Assembly: GCA_023212695.1 (NCBI GenBank)
Contig: JALCCG010000347.1
Coordinates: 1-20,639 of the forward strand
Direction: 5' to 3'
Length of the DNA stretch: 20,639 nt
DNA from: Sporisorium sorghi
Lineage: Eukaryota; Basidiomycota; Ustilaginomycetes; Ustilaginales; Ustilaginaceae
Of this stretch, positions 8,540 through 17,855 are shown piece by piece. Under the pieces are notes generated by a model, which saw only the letters and a program-made list of their open reading frames with translations, was not told the origin of the DNA and did not search any database. How positions within the stretch are numbered: the stretch's first letter is position 1; each line of letters starts with the position of its first letter. The position numbers were made by a program, and so were the translations under genes.

Positions 8540-11272
8540 CTAGGCTCGGACAGAGGACCAGGTGGTGTTGGGCGTGCTGTTGGCCGAGAACACCGCTTGT
8601 TCGAGCTACGACGTCACACAAAAGCAGTCACTGTCAGTACCACATCACATCAACCACTGCATCACCCTTTACAGAAAACTTACCACTCTCAGCCGCTCCC
8701 TGATCCGACTGCAATCCGTGTGGGTGCTCATCAGCTGGTTCTGCAGCGCAATCAATGTCTGCTGGACCGAACACAGCTCGCCGGCCTGTTCGAGGCGGTG
8801 CACGACTTCTTGCAGAGCTGCCTCTCCGCGCGGGCCCAGCTCGGCGACCTCTTGCTCTCCACGCTGGTCGTCGTTTTCGTTGTCGGCAACGATGGTCGTG
8901 GCGGGATAAGCGGCGGCGGCGGCGGCGGTGGTGGAGGTGCTTGCGGACTCGATGGGTTGGTTGAGCCAAGCAATGTTGCTGAGCCCACGCGAGGCGCCCG
9001 TGTGATGCTGGGAGATGACGATGCTCGGCGGGCGGTGGAGTTGTGTTGCGTTTGGCTGCACAGCGGCTAGCTGCGGGGTCTGTCCTCCTTCGACGTCGCC
9101 TTGCTCGTCGAAGCGCAGATCGATCAGGCTTTCCTCGATCAAGCTAATACAGTCCCTCTTCACCTCACTCCCATTCACCTTGCCCGCCACATCGACCCGC
9201 GGAGAAGCACCACCGCCGCCGCACACCGACTGCACCTCCGAAATCCGATCCTCCACCCTACACCTCAGCATGACCACCAGCATCAAGCCCGGGCGGCTCT
9301 TGAAGATGCGGTACATCTGGTCCGGGTGGCGCCGGATCATGGCGTCGAGCTTGTCGATGTGCTGCGACGCCTTTTTCTCGAGCACCGAGAGCGTGGTTGC
9401 GGGCGCGTCGAGCGACGTGCGCCGCTCGTCGGAGGTGGCGGAGGTGTGCGAGAGGCGATGCGTCGGGGTAATCGGGGTGGTTGGCGGAGCTGTGGGGTAT
9501 AGATGGCTGTGGTTGGGGGTGGCGAAGGAGGGCGGCTCGTACGGGATTGGTGCGGGGGGCGGCGGCGAGGGGCCCTCAGTGGCGCGCGCGAGCCGGTCGA
9601 ACTGCGAATCCGACAGTCGCGCAATGTGATGCTGCGTTCCGTGCTGGAGCGGGCTAGTCGGCGTCGACAGCTTCTCGCTCGACTTGATGCTCTTGGCCGG
9701 CGACGCAGCAGCCTCTCGACCCTGCTTGATCACCCGCTTCGCCTTGAGCGTCGGCGTCGTTTGCTCCTCCCTCTCGGCGCTCTTCTTGGACAGCGGACTG
9801 CGACTCACCGACGTCAAGTGCGACGACACCGCATCCTCATCCTCCACCCGAAACCTCGAATGCGCCGAAGCCACCTTGGACAGCACCGACGGCGCCTGCA
9901 TGATATTCACCCGCCAATTCTGGATCCGCTTCACCGACTCGGGCTCCACGCTGCTGCTCTCGACGAACAGCGACGAGCCGTCTGCGGAGATTTGCCCTTC
10001 GACGCGTCGCTTCTCGTCCCACCGCTGCTGCTGGTGGAAATTGAAAGAAGAGATCGCTCGCACAGGCTCGTCCGACGGGTGCCAGTGGTACAGCGCCTCC
10101 CTGCTGCTGTCCGCCAGGTGGGCTGCTGTGGCCGACGAAGCGCTGGACGGCACGTGACGGCGGCGACGCCGCTGCTGCTGCTCGGTGTATGAGACGAGGC
10201 TGCCGAGTTCTTCCGCGAGACGGTCGGCGTCGAGCACGCCGTGCGCGCGACGGTGCAGAGAGGGGTAGCGCTCGAGTCGCAAATTGGCGTCGACATGCGT
10301 GTCTGCGATGGTTTTTTCGGAGCCTTCGCTGGGCGGTTTGGAAGATGGGCGAATGTGGTCCGATAGTCCCAGGCCGTTGGGGTGGTCCGGCGTGGTGGGC
10401 TGCTGTTGCTGGTGCTGAGGCTGTTGCTCATGCTGAGGCTGGTGCTGAGGTCGAGGCTGCTTCGGCTCAGCAAGGGGCAGCGAGACCGATCGAGTCGGAA
10501 CGGCAGCCGGCGTGGGAGGCAGTGGACGACTCACCACGCGAATGGTCGTTGGGTTGGCGGGATGCGGTGTAGCGGTGCGCGTACGAGGCAGTTCAGGCTT
10601 TGCCATAGTCACACCGTCTTCAGGCCCATAGCCATGACGCTTTTTCGCAGTGACCGCCGTCGGTGGACGCGCAACAGGTGGCGAGCCAGCGAACGGCAGG
10701 ACTGGCGGACTTGCAAGCGGCTGAGGAAGGGGCGGAGGTGGGCGACCCACAAGCCCTTGTTGAGCCTCGAGCCGCTCCCGCAGGCTCTCGATAGGTCTAC
10801 CCTCATCACCTTCCACCGCTTCGGCCTGCACACCGATCTCTTTCACCGGCTTGGGAGCGTCGACACGGATCGCCGGCTTCTTCATCGTCACATCGCTCGC
10901 CGGAGTCGTCACAACAATCGACGGCACACCATGTCCCGCAATCGGAATGCCCTTGTCGCTAACACCGTTCGCAGCCGGCGTCGACACGGGTCGCTTCGGA
11001 CTCGACAAAAACCGCGCAACCGCCTTCATCTTGGCCTTTACGTTGCGCAGCCCCTTGGTGGACGCTCCGTCGGGCTGAATTAGGCTGTCCATGCTGCGCG
11101 ACGCGGGCAGGGTCGCTCCAGCGGCAGTTTCGGTGAGGACGGGCATGTGCATGGGAAGCCAGTGTACGTGCTTGGCATCGCGAGCCACGTCGCTGTCCCA
11201 GATGGTGGGCATGTACGAGTCGTCGTCCTCGTCGTTGCCGACGCAGCTGGTGTCGTCAGGCGAGCCGAACAT
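8540..11272 (-). CDS. Large low-complexity protein of unknown function, two exons
   Basis: The CDS is complement(join(8540..8605, 8684..11272)), 884 aa; the product is not recognised. It is largely disordered. An acidic N-terminus (GNDEDDDSY) is followed by a basic patch NVKAKMKAVARFL and long Pro/Ser/Thr-rich stretches. It also has a Gln/His-rich run (about 10390-10450), a run of five Arg after QQQ, and an Ala run near 8905-8935. Two parts look folded: a helix-rich block with LEKKASQHIDKLDAMIRR (about 9310-9390), and a C-terminal coiled coil from EAALQEVVHRLEQ through LIALQNQL to the spliced LEQAVFSAN. The ATG at 11272 (AAAC before it) is used because the frame further upstream opens only with GTG. 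A TATAA candidate lies 91 bp before the ATG. There is no transmembrane segment or catalytic motif. It could be a scaffold or cell-cortex protein, but nothing here proves that. Confidence 0.75.
8606..8683 (-). other. Intron (78 nt), phase 0, in the unknown 884-aa gene
   Basis: On the minus strand the donor is GTAAGT at 8683, the branch site is TACTGAC, and the acceptor is GTCGTAG ending at 8606. Without splicing the frame stops four codons into the intron. With splicing it continues as LEQAVFSAN, extending the coiled-coil heptads, and ends at TAG 8542-8540 after 21 residues. All three splice signals are canonical for fungi. Confidence 0.8.
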
Positions 11273-11517
11273 GTTTGATGTGCGGCGATGGCGTGGAAGT
11301 CGAAACAAGACAGTAAGGGACGACGTCAAAGAAGTCGGGGAAGAAGGAGCGGTGGTTTGCACTTATAAACCGAAAGGACTCCAAGGTCTACCGCTCAGGA
11401 CTTGCACACGAGAGAGTCAGAGACACCGGCAGAAAGGAAGCGCAAAGAATGTATTGTTGGGGTATCTTCGATGTGTGCGGAAAACTATACATTCAGTGAA
11501 CAAGAGGCTCCTCGCTC
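11273..11517. other. Gap between the unknown gene and the broken VOC gene
   Basis: These 245 bp between two minus-strand genes should hold the terminator of the VOC gene and the promoter of the unknown gene. A TATAA candidate is the only element recognised. Confidence 0.6.
11363..11367 (-). promoter_or_regulatory. TATA-like element upstream of the unknown 884-aa gene
   Basis: On the minus strand the sequence reads GTTTATAAGTG, with TATAA beginning 95 bp before the ATG at 11272. The spacing is close to that of the TATA element of the polymerase gene. The match is partial (TATAAG), so this is a candidate only. Confidence 0.35.
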
Positions 11518-13329
11518 TCAGAGTGGGCCGCACGCCGCACTGCCACGAAGCAAAGGAGTGGTGTAGAGGATGCGGTGACCGTCAAGATCGCAGAGATGCA
11601 GCTCCTGCGCGTCCCGAGGCGTCTGTTGAACGCCACCGAGAAGCTTTGCGCGATCGATGCAGCTGTGCGCAGCCTTGTTGCGCTGGATTCGCCACTCGTT
11701 GAGCTTGGCGGTGAGGCGGGTGTGCAAAGCTTCGAGTGCACCAAGCGTGTTCGACGAGCACAGTGATGCCAGAGAGGGTGGTGGGTGTGACTGGACGGAG
11801 AGGTAGACTGGTCGGAGGCAGCTGCATCGGCTCTGGTTCCGTGCAAGACAAGCTCAGCGATTCAGGAGTGGGCGGCAGGGCAACGTCGGTTTGAGTTTGA
11901 GTTTGTGGCTCTTCGGACATGGTCGGTAGAGTTGGGGCGACCTAGCGCGAGTGGGTCCGAGGAAGCGACTCTGCGCAGGACCTTGGCTCCGTTTGGCGAC
12001 GGAGGCGCTTGTGCAACGGTGCGCAGGCAGACAGTGGCGGCTGGAGAGCTCATGACCGCCTGTACGTCCGGCACGTGCGCGATGCAAGTGTAATCCAAGA
12101 CCTTAGCGTAGAATGCCATCGAGTTGGCCAGGTGCTGGACGGCAAGCAACGTCATACTAGAAAGTGGCGCGGAAGCAGGAAGGTCGCTGAAGCCGTTGAT
12201 CTCCTCCTCGATGGGCGAGACGGGGGCGATCTCTGCAAAGATGCCCCTGAGCGAGAGTGGCGGCGAGCTCATTGTAGTGGCAGCGTCGAAAGCATCTTGA
12301 CGGGAGACGGGTGACTGAGTGGCTCTGAAGATGCGGGATCTGCGCTGCGCCTCGTTGCGCTCGGTGTTGATGGTGAGTGATCTGCGCCTTGCGAGGTCGC
12401 TGGTGGGATCAAGTCGGTTGAAGATTCTGACCCTTTCGATGAACTCGTCCTCGTTCTCGTCTTGGGAGGGAGACTGGGGGGTGAGGCGCGCCCAGAGTTT
12501 TGCAGAAAGTCGTCGGCTGCCGCTCGGTCGCGGAAGACCTGCATCAAAGGGCCAGGCAACTGTAAATTAGAAGTGCAGACGAGAGTCAGTCGCATGCAAA
12601 GCCAATTAGCCTCAAATAAAGTGGTCGAGTCAAAATTACGTTGCGAGTCTGACGTTCGGCGTCCTCCTTTGTCATGTAAACACCCTTTTTTCCAGCCACG
12701 AGCGACGGCGTAGAAGGATGGGCTTTAGATTCATCAGCAAAAGGGGAAGGGTTGAAGGATGAATGACAGCGGCGAGGAGAGGGCCGTCTTGGTGGGTTGC
12801 AGCTGCTGCTGGATCGCGAGACGGTACATTTCAAGGCCAAGGGTGACTGCGGACGAGCGAACTCGTTAATGACGCAGTCGAGAGGCGAAGTGGCAATAGA
12901 GCGAGACTGTGCTCGGACGGTGGACTGAATGGGCGAAGTAGGCGCAGCTTCATGAATGATTTGCACAAAGAGCGGATCCCCTCCGTCATGCACGACGCTG
13001 AGCTTGTTGGAGCGAGGCAAGCTGCGAGTGTGCAGAGCGTAATCCTTTTGCTGAGATGAGCTTGGCTCTGCACATCGGTCAAACTCGATGGGCCGTGTCG
13101 CAAGGGCTCTGCTGGTGCGCTTGGCAGTGTAAGTTGGCGAGCGTTCGTGGTTGATGCTCGAGTATCCCAGCCCATAGTCGGCCTGTCCCGAAAACGAGGT
13201 GGTCGGCGTCTCCGTGTCTGGCGTGGTGAGGGGACTGGAAGCAGAGCGAGTCGACGCCGACGAAGAGGAAGTTGCGGTCTGACGCTTTGTTCTGAGCGTC
13301 AGCTTGGCCAACAAACTGCGCTCCCCCAT
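11518..13329 (-). pseudogene. VOC (glyoxalase/bleomycin-resistance fold) gene with broken reading frame
   Basis: The coding signal is continuous on the minus strand but moves between frames. From ATG 13329 a Ser/Pro-rich exon runs 230 codons to a phase-0 intron (12560-12639). The next exon begins LPGPLMQVFRDRAAADDFLQ. About 12498-12501 the coding-like frame changes to one reading KLWARLTPQSP and SQDENEDEFIERV, then the first half of a VOC domain (HLANSMAFYAKVLDY, SSPAATVCLR). Near 11941 it changes again (MSEEPQ, then SGITVLV), and near 11750 once more (TLGALEALHTRL, LCDLDGHRILYTTPL), ending at TGA 11520-11518. The motif order fits one VOC domain with a long disordered insert. VOC proteins are metal-dependent or binding proteins of varied function; the substrate is unknown. 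The breaks could be real decay, base-call indels in short homopolymers, or non-consensus introns. The start is also uncertain, because a coding-like frame without an ATG lies just upstream (13333-13490). Confidence 0.6.
12560..12639 (-). other. Intron (80 nt) in the VOC gene
   Basis: The minus-strand donor is GTAATT at 12639. There is a possible branch site GACTGAC about 28 nt before the acceptor, which is TAATTTACAG ending at 12560. Phase 0 joins ERQTRN to LPGPLMQ. Without splicing the frame stops inside the intron at TGA. The size and CTGAC branch resemble the intron of the neighbouring unknown gene. An alternative donor GTCAGA 15 nt upstream would put the next exon directly in the later frame and remove one of the apparent frameshifts. 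Confidence 0.6.
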
Positions 13330-13606
13330 TGCTGCGCAGTCGTTGAGTGAGGTGGGTCCAGCCGACGTTCAAGAATAGAGTTTCGGATGAGCCGCGTCGG
13401 AACTGTCGGGTGACAGTGATAGGTGAAGGATCGTTTCGTCGGCGACGAGCAGCAGGCTTCGATAAGGTCAAGAGGATAGTGGAAGCTTGTCACAAGACAT
13501 CAAAGGGGAGCAGCGAGAAGGACTCGGCATGGTCTGATCTCGTTATAGGCCAAACGGACTCAACAGCGGCGGACAATGGCGGAGGAGCTCTGAATCACGG
13601 AATCCG

Positions 13607-13649
13607 ACGCCATCTTTGGCTTCGCAGCAGCACTCTCCAGAGATGGCGT
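13607..13649. repeat. 9-bp perfect inverted repeat, 25-nt spacer
   Basis: ACGCCATCT (13607-13615) and AGATGGCGT (13641-13649) are exact reverse complements. They lie upstream of the VOC gene and could form a stem-loop in its leader. A repeat this short could also be chance. Confidence 0.5.
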
Positions 13650-13786
13650 TCAATGGATCCTTATGAACCACTCAGCCCCAACTCGTGACCCTGCTCTTGT
13701 CTGACCTTGAAAGCAAGCAAGCAAACAAAGCAAGTCCACCCAGTCTTTGCTGGTGCAGCGAGACAAGACAGATGGGGGCACAAGAG

Positions 13787-13842
13787 AAAAAAAAAAAAAA
13801 AAAAAAAGTTTAAAACGTTTTTTTTTTTTTTTTTTTTTTTTT
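13787..13842. repeat. A21 - 10 nt - T25 inverted repeat
   Basis: A run of 21 A (13787-13807) is followed by GTTTAAAACG (13808-13817) and 25 T (13818-13842). The two arms can pair over 21 bp around a small loop, and the loop itself is nearly palindromic. The structure could extrude as a cruciform. It sits in a non-coding spacer and has no visible target-site duplication. Confidence 0.9.
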
Positions 13843-15190
13843 GACCAAGGCAGACCAGCAGAGGGAAGCTCCTCCTTCTATGCAGGTCAGGTCCAGGCTG
13901 CAGGACGGAAAAGCAATTTGGCCTTTTCTTGGCGGCGTAGAAGGTGGCTCGGATTTTGGTCTCTGCACCCTGTCTGCGGCGCCACCTCGGCTGGAACTCA
14001 CGTTGAAGCGGGATTCGCTGCTGCCCTTTTTCGGTTGGTGGTGGGTGGTGGGTGGCTTTACAGTCGCCCCCTTTCCTTCTCAGAATCAATCAATCAACCA
14101 ATCAATCGAGTTGACTAGCTAGAAGCGACGGTAGTGAGCAGCGATTCGCATCGATAGCAGTGCTGTAGCTCGCATCAGAGACCCGTTCCCTGTGTGTGAT
14201 GGTTGCTCGAAAGACCCAGGGCTGCAAGCCGCTGCAGAGTAACTTACTGCAGAGCATTGCAACGTGGTGGACGCATTTTCCAAGAAACCGGAAAAGCTGT
14301 CAACTTTTCTAGCCCTTTGATCCGCTCGGTTGGAGGCCGTCGATGACAATGACCTCGACTGTAGTGCTTCTTGAAGACACTTTCACGCAGGGTCCTGTAC
14401 AGGTGTGAGTAGAGAAAATACAATCGATGAGCTAAGACAAGGGGTGTCCTGGCACCAGGACGGGTTTTGTACTTCTGCGAGCGACCCTGACAACGCGCGG
14501 GTCTCGTGCAGGCGCGACATGGCGCCTCACGGCACGCCGCGTACAACCCTTTGAGGAAGCCTCCAAGGCAGTGACTCGTAACACTCTTCCGTTGGCTTGG
14601 TTTCTACAGTTGAACCTCTCTCATTTTGGCTCAGTTCAAAAAGTTAAAATTCTTGGAACCATCACTCACGCTGAATGTATCAGCAAACTCAGTATCTCAA
14701 CACTCATGTATGCTATAACTATAGGAAAACTTCTGTTGAGAATTTGCAGCACTAAATAGGCATAACAGCTATTTCAAAGCAAAGCAAATGAGGCATTTCT
14801 TGACACTGGTTCCTGCTTGCTCCCGCGTCACAACAGCACTTTCTCCCGTACAGAATCGGGGGGTGATAATCTGCTACATCGGTCAAGCCCCCGATCGAGA
14901 AAGTTAAAAAAATGTTCGACCGCGCAATCTAACATGATACAAATTCAAGCTATGTTAGAGCGCAACAGCCCTCTGGCATCTGCATGAAAATTCAGCGCAT
15001 GGTCATGCATGTGGCCCGCGACCGCTAAACACAGGCACAGCAGACGAGCAACACAGACGAGGAAACAGAAAGCGAAGTTCAGGGTCGGTCTCAGCGATCA
15101 AAAGTTAGAGAACGCCGAGGCACAGCAACAGCGCGACAGCAGCAGACTTTTTTGGTGCTCGGTTTCGTTAGTCGTGAGACCAACACCTTG

Positions 15191-15716
15191 ATGATCGACC
15201 TTCATCCTCTCTCTTCATCAGTCTGTATCTCTCCTCGCTCCTTGTTTCCTCTTTTGTCCAGCATCCGCTTCCTCGAGACCCGTATCGCATTGCATCTCGC
15301 TCGTAAGGACTGCAACTTCTCTCTTTGATCCTGCGCTTCGTCGTCCACACTTTCACATCGTCGTTCATCTCTATAATCCACCTTGGATCCGTTCGCCCAT
15401 TCGTTCATTTCCAGATCGCCCACGGACCTATTTTCACCTTGACCATCAGCAATGCAACCTTGACCAAAGCGCCCTTCTGTATCCAATCGACACTTGCATC
15501 CCACCGACGACCGGATCGTCGCGAACAGTGTCACTCCCACTTCCGACAATTCTTCCTTGCGCAGTGCTGAGTTGCTGGTCCAACTCTGCCACAACCGTTT
15601 AGTTATACAACAAGTCGTCGCATCGCATCGCATCTCCAGCATTGTTTCGACCTCACTCGTCTCCGAAACTATCTACATAACACGGCGCTTCTACTCCGCC
15701 CTTTCCCTTGCCCGAC
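15191..15716 (+). other. Pyrimidine-rich leader of KCH1 with two upstream ORFs
   Basis: The 500 bp before the KCH1 ATG are rich in CT runs, as in fungal 5' leaders. An upstream ATG at 15191 opens 45 codons and stops at TGA 15326-15328. A second ATG at 15452 makes a three-codon ORF (Met-Gln-Pro, stop at 15461-15463). No ATG lies between that and the main start at 15717. Whether the transcript includes either ORF is unknown. Confidence 0.45.
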
Positions 15717-17855
15717 ATGTGTTGCGGAAGCGCCAACTGGAAGCGTGAAGAGGTGCCCGATCACAAGTTCGACTTCATCGATGTGCGCGACTTTCGCAAC
15801 AATGGCTGCTTTCAGCAGCTCAAGTACGTCTTCCTCTTTGTCATGGTCGTCAAGTCGTTTGCAGTCTACGTCGCCGACATCTACACTGCCGTCACCTTGC
15901 TAGCCTTCGGACATTTCAGCGGCAGTCTCTACGACAAGGTGCAAAACGATCCGGACAACAACTTTCGCGTACCCATCTCGTACGGTCGATGGATCTTCAG
16001 CGGATGCATCATCTTCTCCTTCCTCCTGCTCGCCTACGAGGCGCACAAGTCGCGAGCCATCGTCAAGAGCCGCGACATCAGCTACGCATACACCAACGTC
16101 ATGGCCAACAATTACTACTCGCTGCGCAGCTACGACCACTTTTGCTTCTTCGACCACATCAACGACAGCAAAAAGAAGAAGGACGAGCTGGCCTTCTTCA
16201 TCTTCTTCACCTTCAAAGGCTGGAAGCGTCTTCTTGTTGCCGACGGTCCGCGTCAGGTGATCAACTTCTTCACCCTCTACGGTCTTGGCTCCTTTGCCAA
16301 CTGGTCTACCAATCCGTACGACTACTACGAGGGCAACATTTTTACGGGCATCATGATCCTCTCGCAGCTTTTCACCGTCGCCGTGTTTGCCGGTTCGCTC
16401 ATCTTGCTCATGCTCGCGGGCATTGCTTACATTCCGCTGCTCTGCTACATCAAGGGCAACCTCAAGGAGTACTGCTGCCACAAGGTGGATAAGCGTGTCA
16501 CCGAACTGGTGCACCTCAAGAAGAAGCAGCGTCTCGCCAAGGTCGCCGAGATCGCGCGCAAGGAAGCCATGGGTGACTTTTCGCATCTCATGAACAAGAA
16601 GGGTGAGATGATCGGAAAGGCCATCCCACAGCCCACGTTGCCCACCGTCGACGTCGATCTGCTCAACGACGAAAAGCCGCTCAAGTCGGCACCTCTGCAG
16701 CGCAACAACAGCGTTGGCAGCTCGATTGCAGCGCAGGGCAATCCAGCAGGCGGCTACTATGGCAACGCCGGCGTGCCAGGCTATCAGTCGCCAGGATTTG
16801 GGCCATCGCACTTTTACGGCCTCAATGCGGCCTCGACGCACAGCCTGGGCTATGGCGACAACAAGCCCGAATACGCTAGCACATCGAATCTGGTTGCCAA
16901 CGCTGGGCCTGCCGGCAGTGACTGTGCAAATGCCAACTTTGACGCAATGGCGGATCGCATGGGTCCTATTGGGACGAGCCCAATGCTGTTTGCGCAGCGC
17001 GTCGGCGGCGTTGCGGGAAGAACATCTCCTGCCCCGCCATCCATGGCTCCGTACAACACGCAAGTTCCAGGACAGCGATCGCTGCTGGACGCCAGCAACG
17101 GAGGCATGGCTCAGCATGCTGACGCCATGGGCGAGTCGTATGAAATGTACGGTCGACAGAGCCCCTATCCGGATGCACACGCGCAGCAGACCGAGTCGCC
17201 CTACTCTGCAAGAGGACTCGATTACCCGCCGCCACAGAACACGCATGGCGTGGAGGGCCTCGACTATCCACCGCCGCCAGCACCTGACATTTCATCGTTC
17301 GTGCCGTATCGTGGACAAGACGGGTACGACCACCAGCCGCCTGCCGTCGAAGTCTCTGCTGCACCGTCTTCGAGCACAGCACACGAAGGCGCAGGCAACG
17401 GCCATCTGGGTGTCGGGTACGGCACGGACGGATTCGGGGGAGAGCTGCATCCAAACCGATACAGCAACAGCAACGGCGCACGGTCCGGGGCCAACTCGTC
17501 TTCGCACAGCCCGACGACGAGCGTCGGTGGTGGGCTGGACGACGTGTACGATGCCTATCTCAACAGTATGCATGAGCACTCGCCGGTGATCACGCCCGAG
17601 CAGCGCCACAGCTACATGGTGAGCGACTATCCGGGTCATGGAGGTAGTGGTGTCGATCATTATCAGCAGTACGATCAGCAGAAGCAGTATCAAGGCGATG
17701 GCGGCGGTAAGAATGGCGGCGAGTTTGACGAGTATCAAGGCCATCAGAACGGTCACGCTGAGCAGTGGTCGCATGCGCATCAGCAGCCGAGTCAGGAGCA
17801 GAACGGACACCACGACACATATCGGCAAGGACAGACATCCGGTCAGGGCTACTGA
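15717..17855 (+). CDS. KCH1: KCH1-family fungal potassium transporter
   Basis: This 712-aa membrane protein belongs to the fungal Kch1/Prm6 family. In yeast these mediate low-affinity K+ influx linked to Ca2+ signalling during pheromone response. The signature N-terminus NWKREEVPDHKFDFIDV (7-23) is conserved. Membrane segments are about 37-64, 92-107, 157-174 and 208-245; the third is weak and may be re-entrant. A basic helix follows (HLKKKQRLAKVAEIARK). From about residue 300 the protein is a long disordered Gly/Gln/Tyr/Pro/His-rich cytoplasmic tail with two GLDYPPP copies (about 500-520) and a Gln/His-rich end. The true start is the ATG at 15717: the frame extends upstream only to a TTG, and Cys-Cys-Gly follows the Met as in a short N-terminal leader. 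The gene is intronless and its leader carries upstream ORFs. Family assignment is firm; transport has not been shown here. Confidence 0.9.
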   Translation: MCCGSANWKREEVPDHKFDFIDVRDFRNNGCFQQLKYVFLFVMVVKSFAVYVADIYTAVTLLAFGHFSGSLYDKVQNDPDNNFRVPISYGRWIFSGCIIFSFLLLAYEAHKSRAIVKSRDISYAYTNVMANNYYSLRSYDHFCFFDHINDSKKKKDELAFFIFFTFKGWKRLLVADGPRQVINFFTLYGLGSFANWSTNPYDYYEGNIFTGIMILSQLFTVAVFAGSLILLMLAGIAYIPLLCYIKGNLKEYCCHKVDKRVTELVHLKKKQRLAKVAEIARKEAMGDFSHLMNKKGEMIGKAIPQPTLPTVDVDLLNDEKPLKSAPLQRNNSVGSSIAAQGNPAGGYYGNAGVPGYQSPGFGPSHFYGLNAASTHSLGYGDNKPEYASTSNLVANAGPAGSDCANANFDAMADRMGPIGTSPMLFAQRVGGVAGRTSPAPPSMAPYNTQVPGQRSLLDASNGGMAQHADAMGESYEMYGRQSPYPDAHAQQTESPYSARGLDYPPPQNTHGVEGLDYPPPPAPDISSFVPYRGQDGYDHQPPAVEVSAAPSSSTAHEGAGNGHLGVGYGTDGFGGELHPNRYSNSNGARSGANSSSHSPTTSVGGGLDDVYDAYLNSMHEHSPVITPEQRHSYMVSDYPGHGGSGVDHYQQYDQQKQYQGDGGGKNGGEFDEYQGHQNGHAEQWSHAHQQPSQEQNGHHDTYRQGQTSGQGY

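Larger units (their letters stand above)
13330..15190. other. Long gene-poor intergenic region
   Basis: Divergent spacer between the VOC gene and the KCH1 leader. The first ~160 bp contain a coding-like minus-strand frame that may belong to the VOC gene. Further on lie a 9-bp inverted repeat, the A21/T25 hairpin and a short (AATC)n run at 14084-14107. From about 14560 to 14960 the sequence is noticeably more AT-rich than the rest. No ORF there resembles a gene, and no terminal repeats, transposase or reverse-transcriptase motifs were seen. Confidence 0.6.

Noticed and set aside
11862..12272. Separate 136-aa gene with half a VOC domain
   Set aside because: The coding signal extends upstream of its ATG in the same frame and the missing half of the domain follows in other frames, so it is part of one broken gene.
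14084..14107. (AATC)n run as a CRISPR or satellite array
   Set aside because: There are only about six short imperfect units and no spacers; it is a minor tetranucleotide repeat.
15900..17246. 448-codon minus-strand ORF opposite KCH1
   Set aside because: It is antisense to a well-supported membrane protein gene, Arg/Val-rich, without an identifiable domain.
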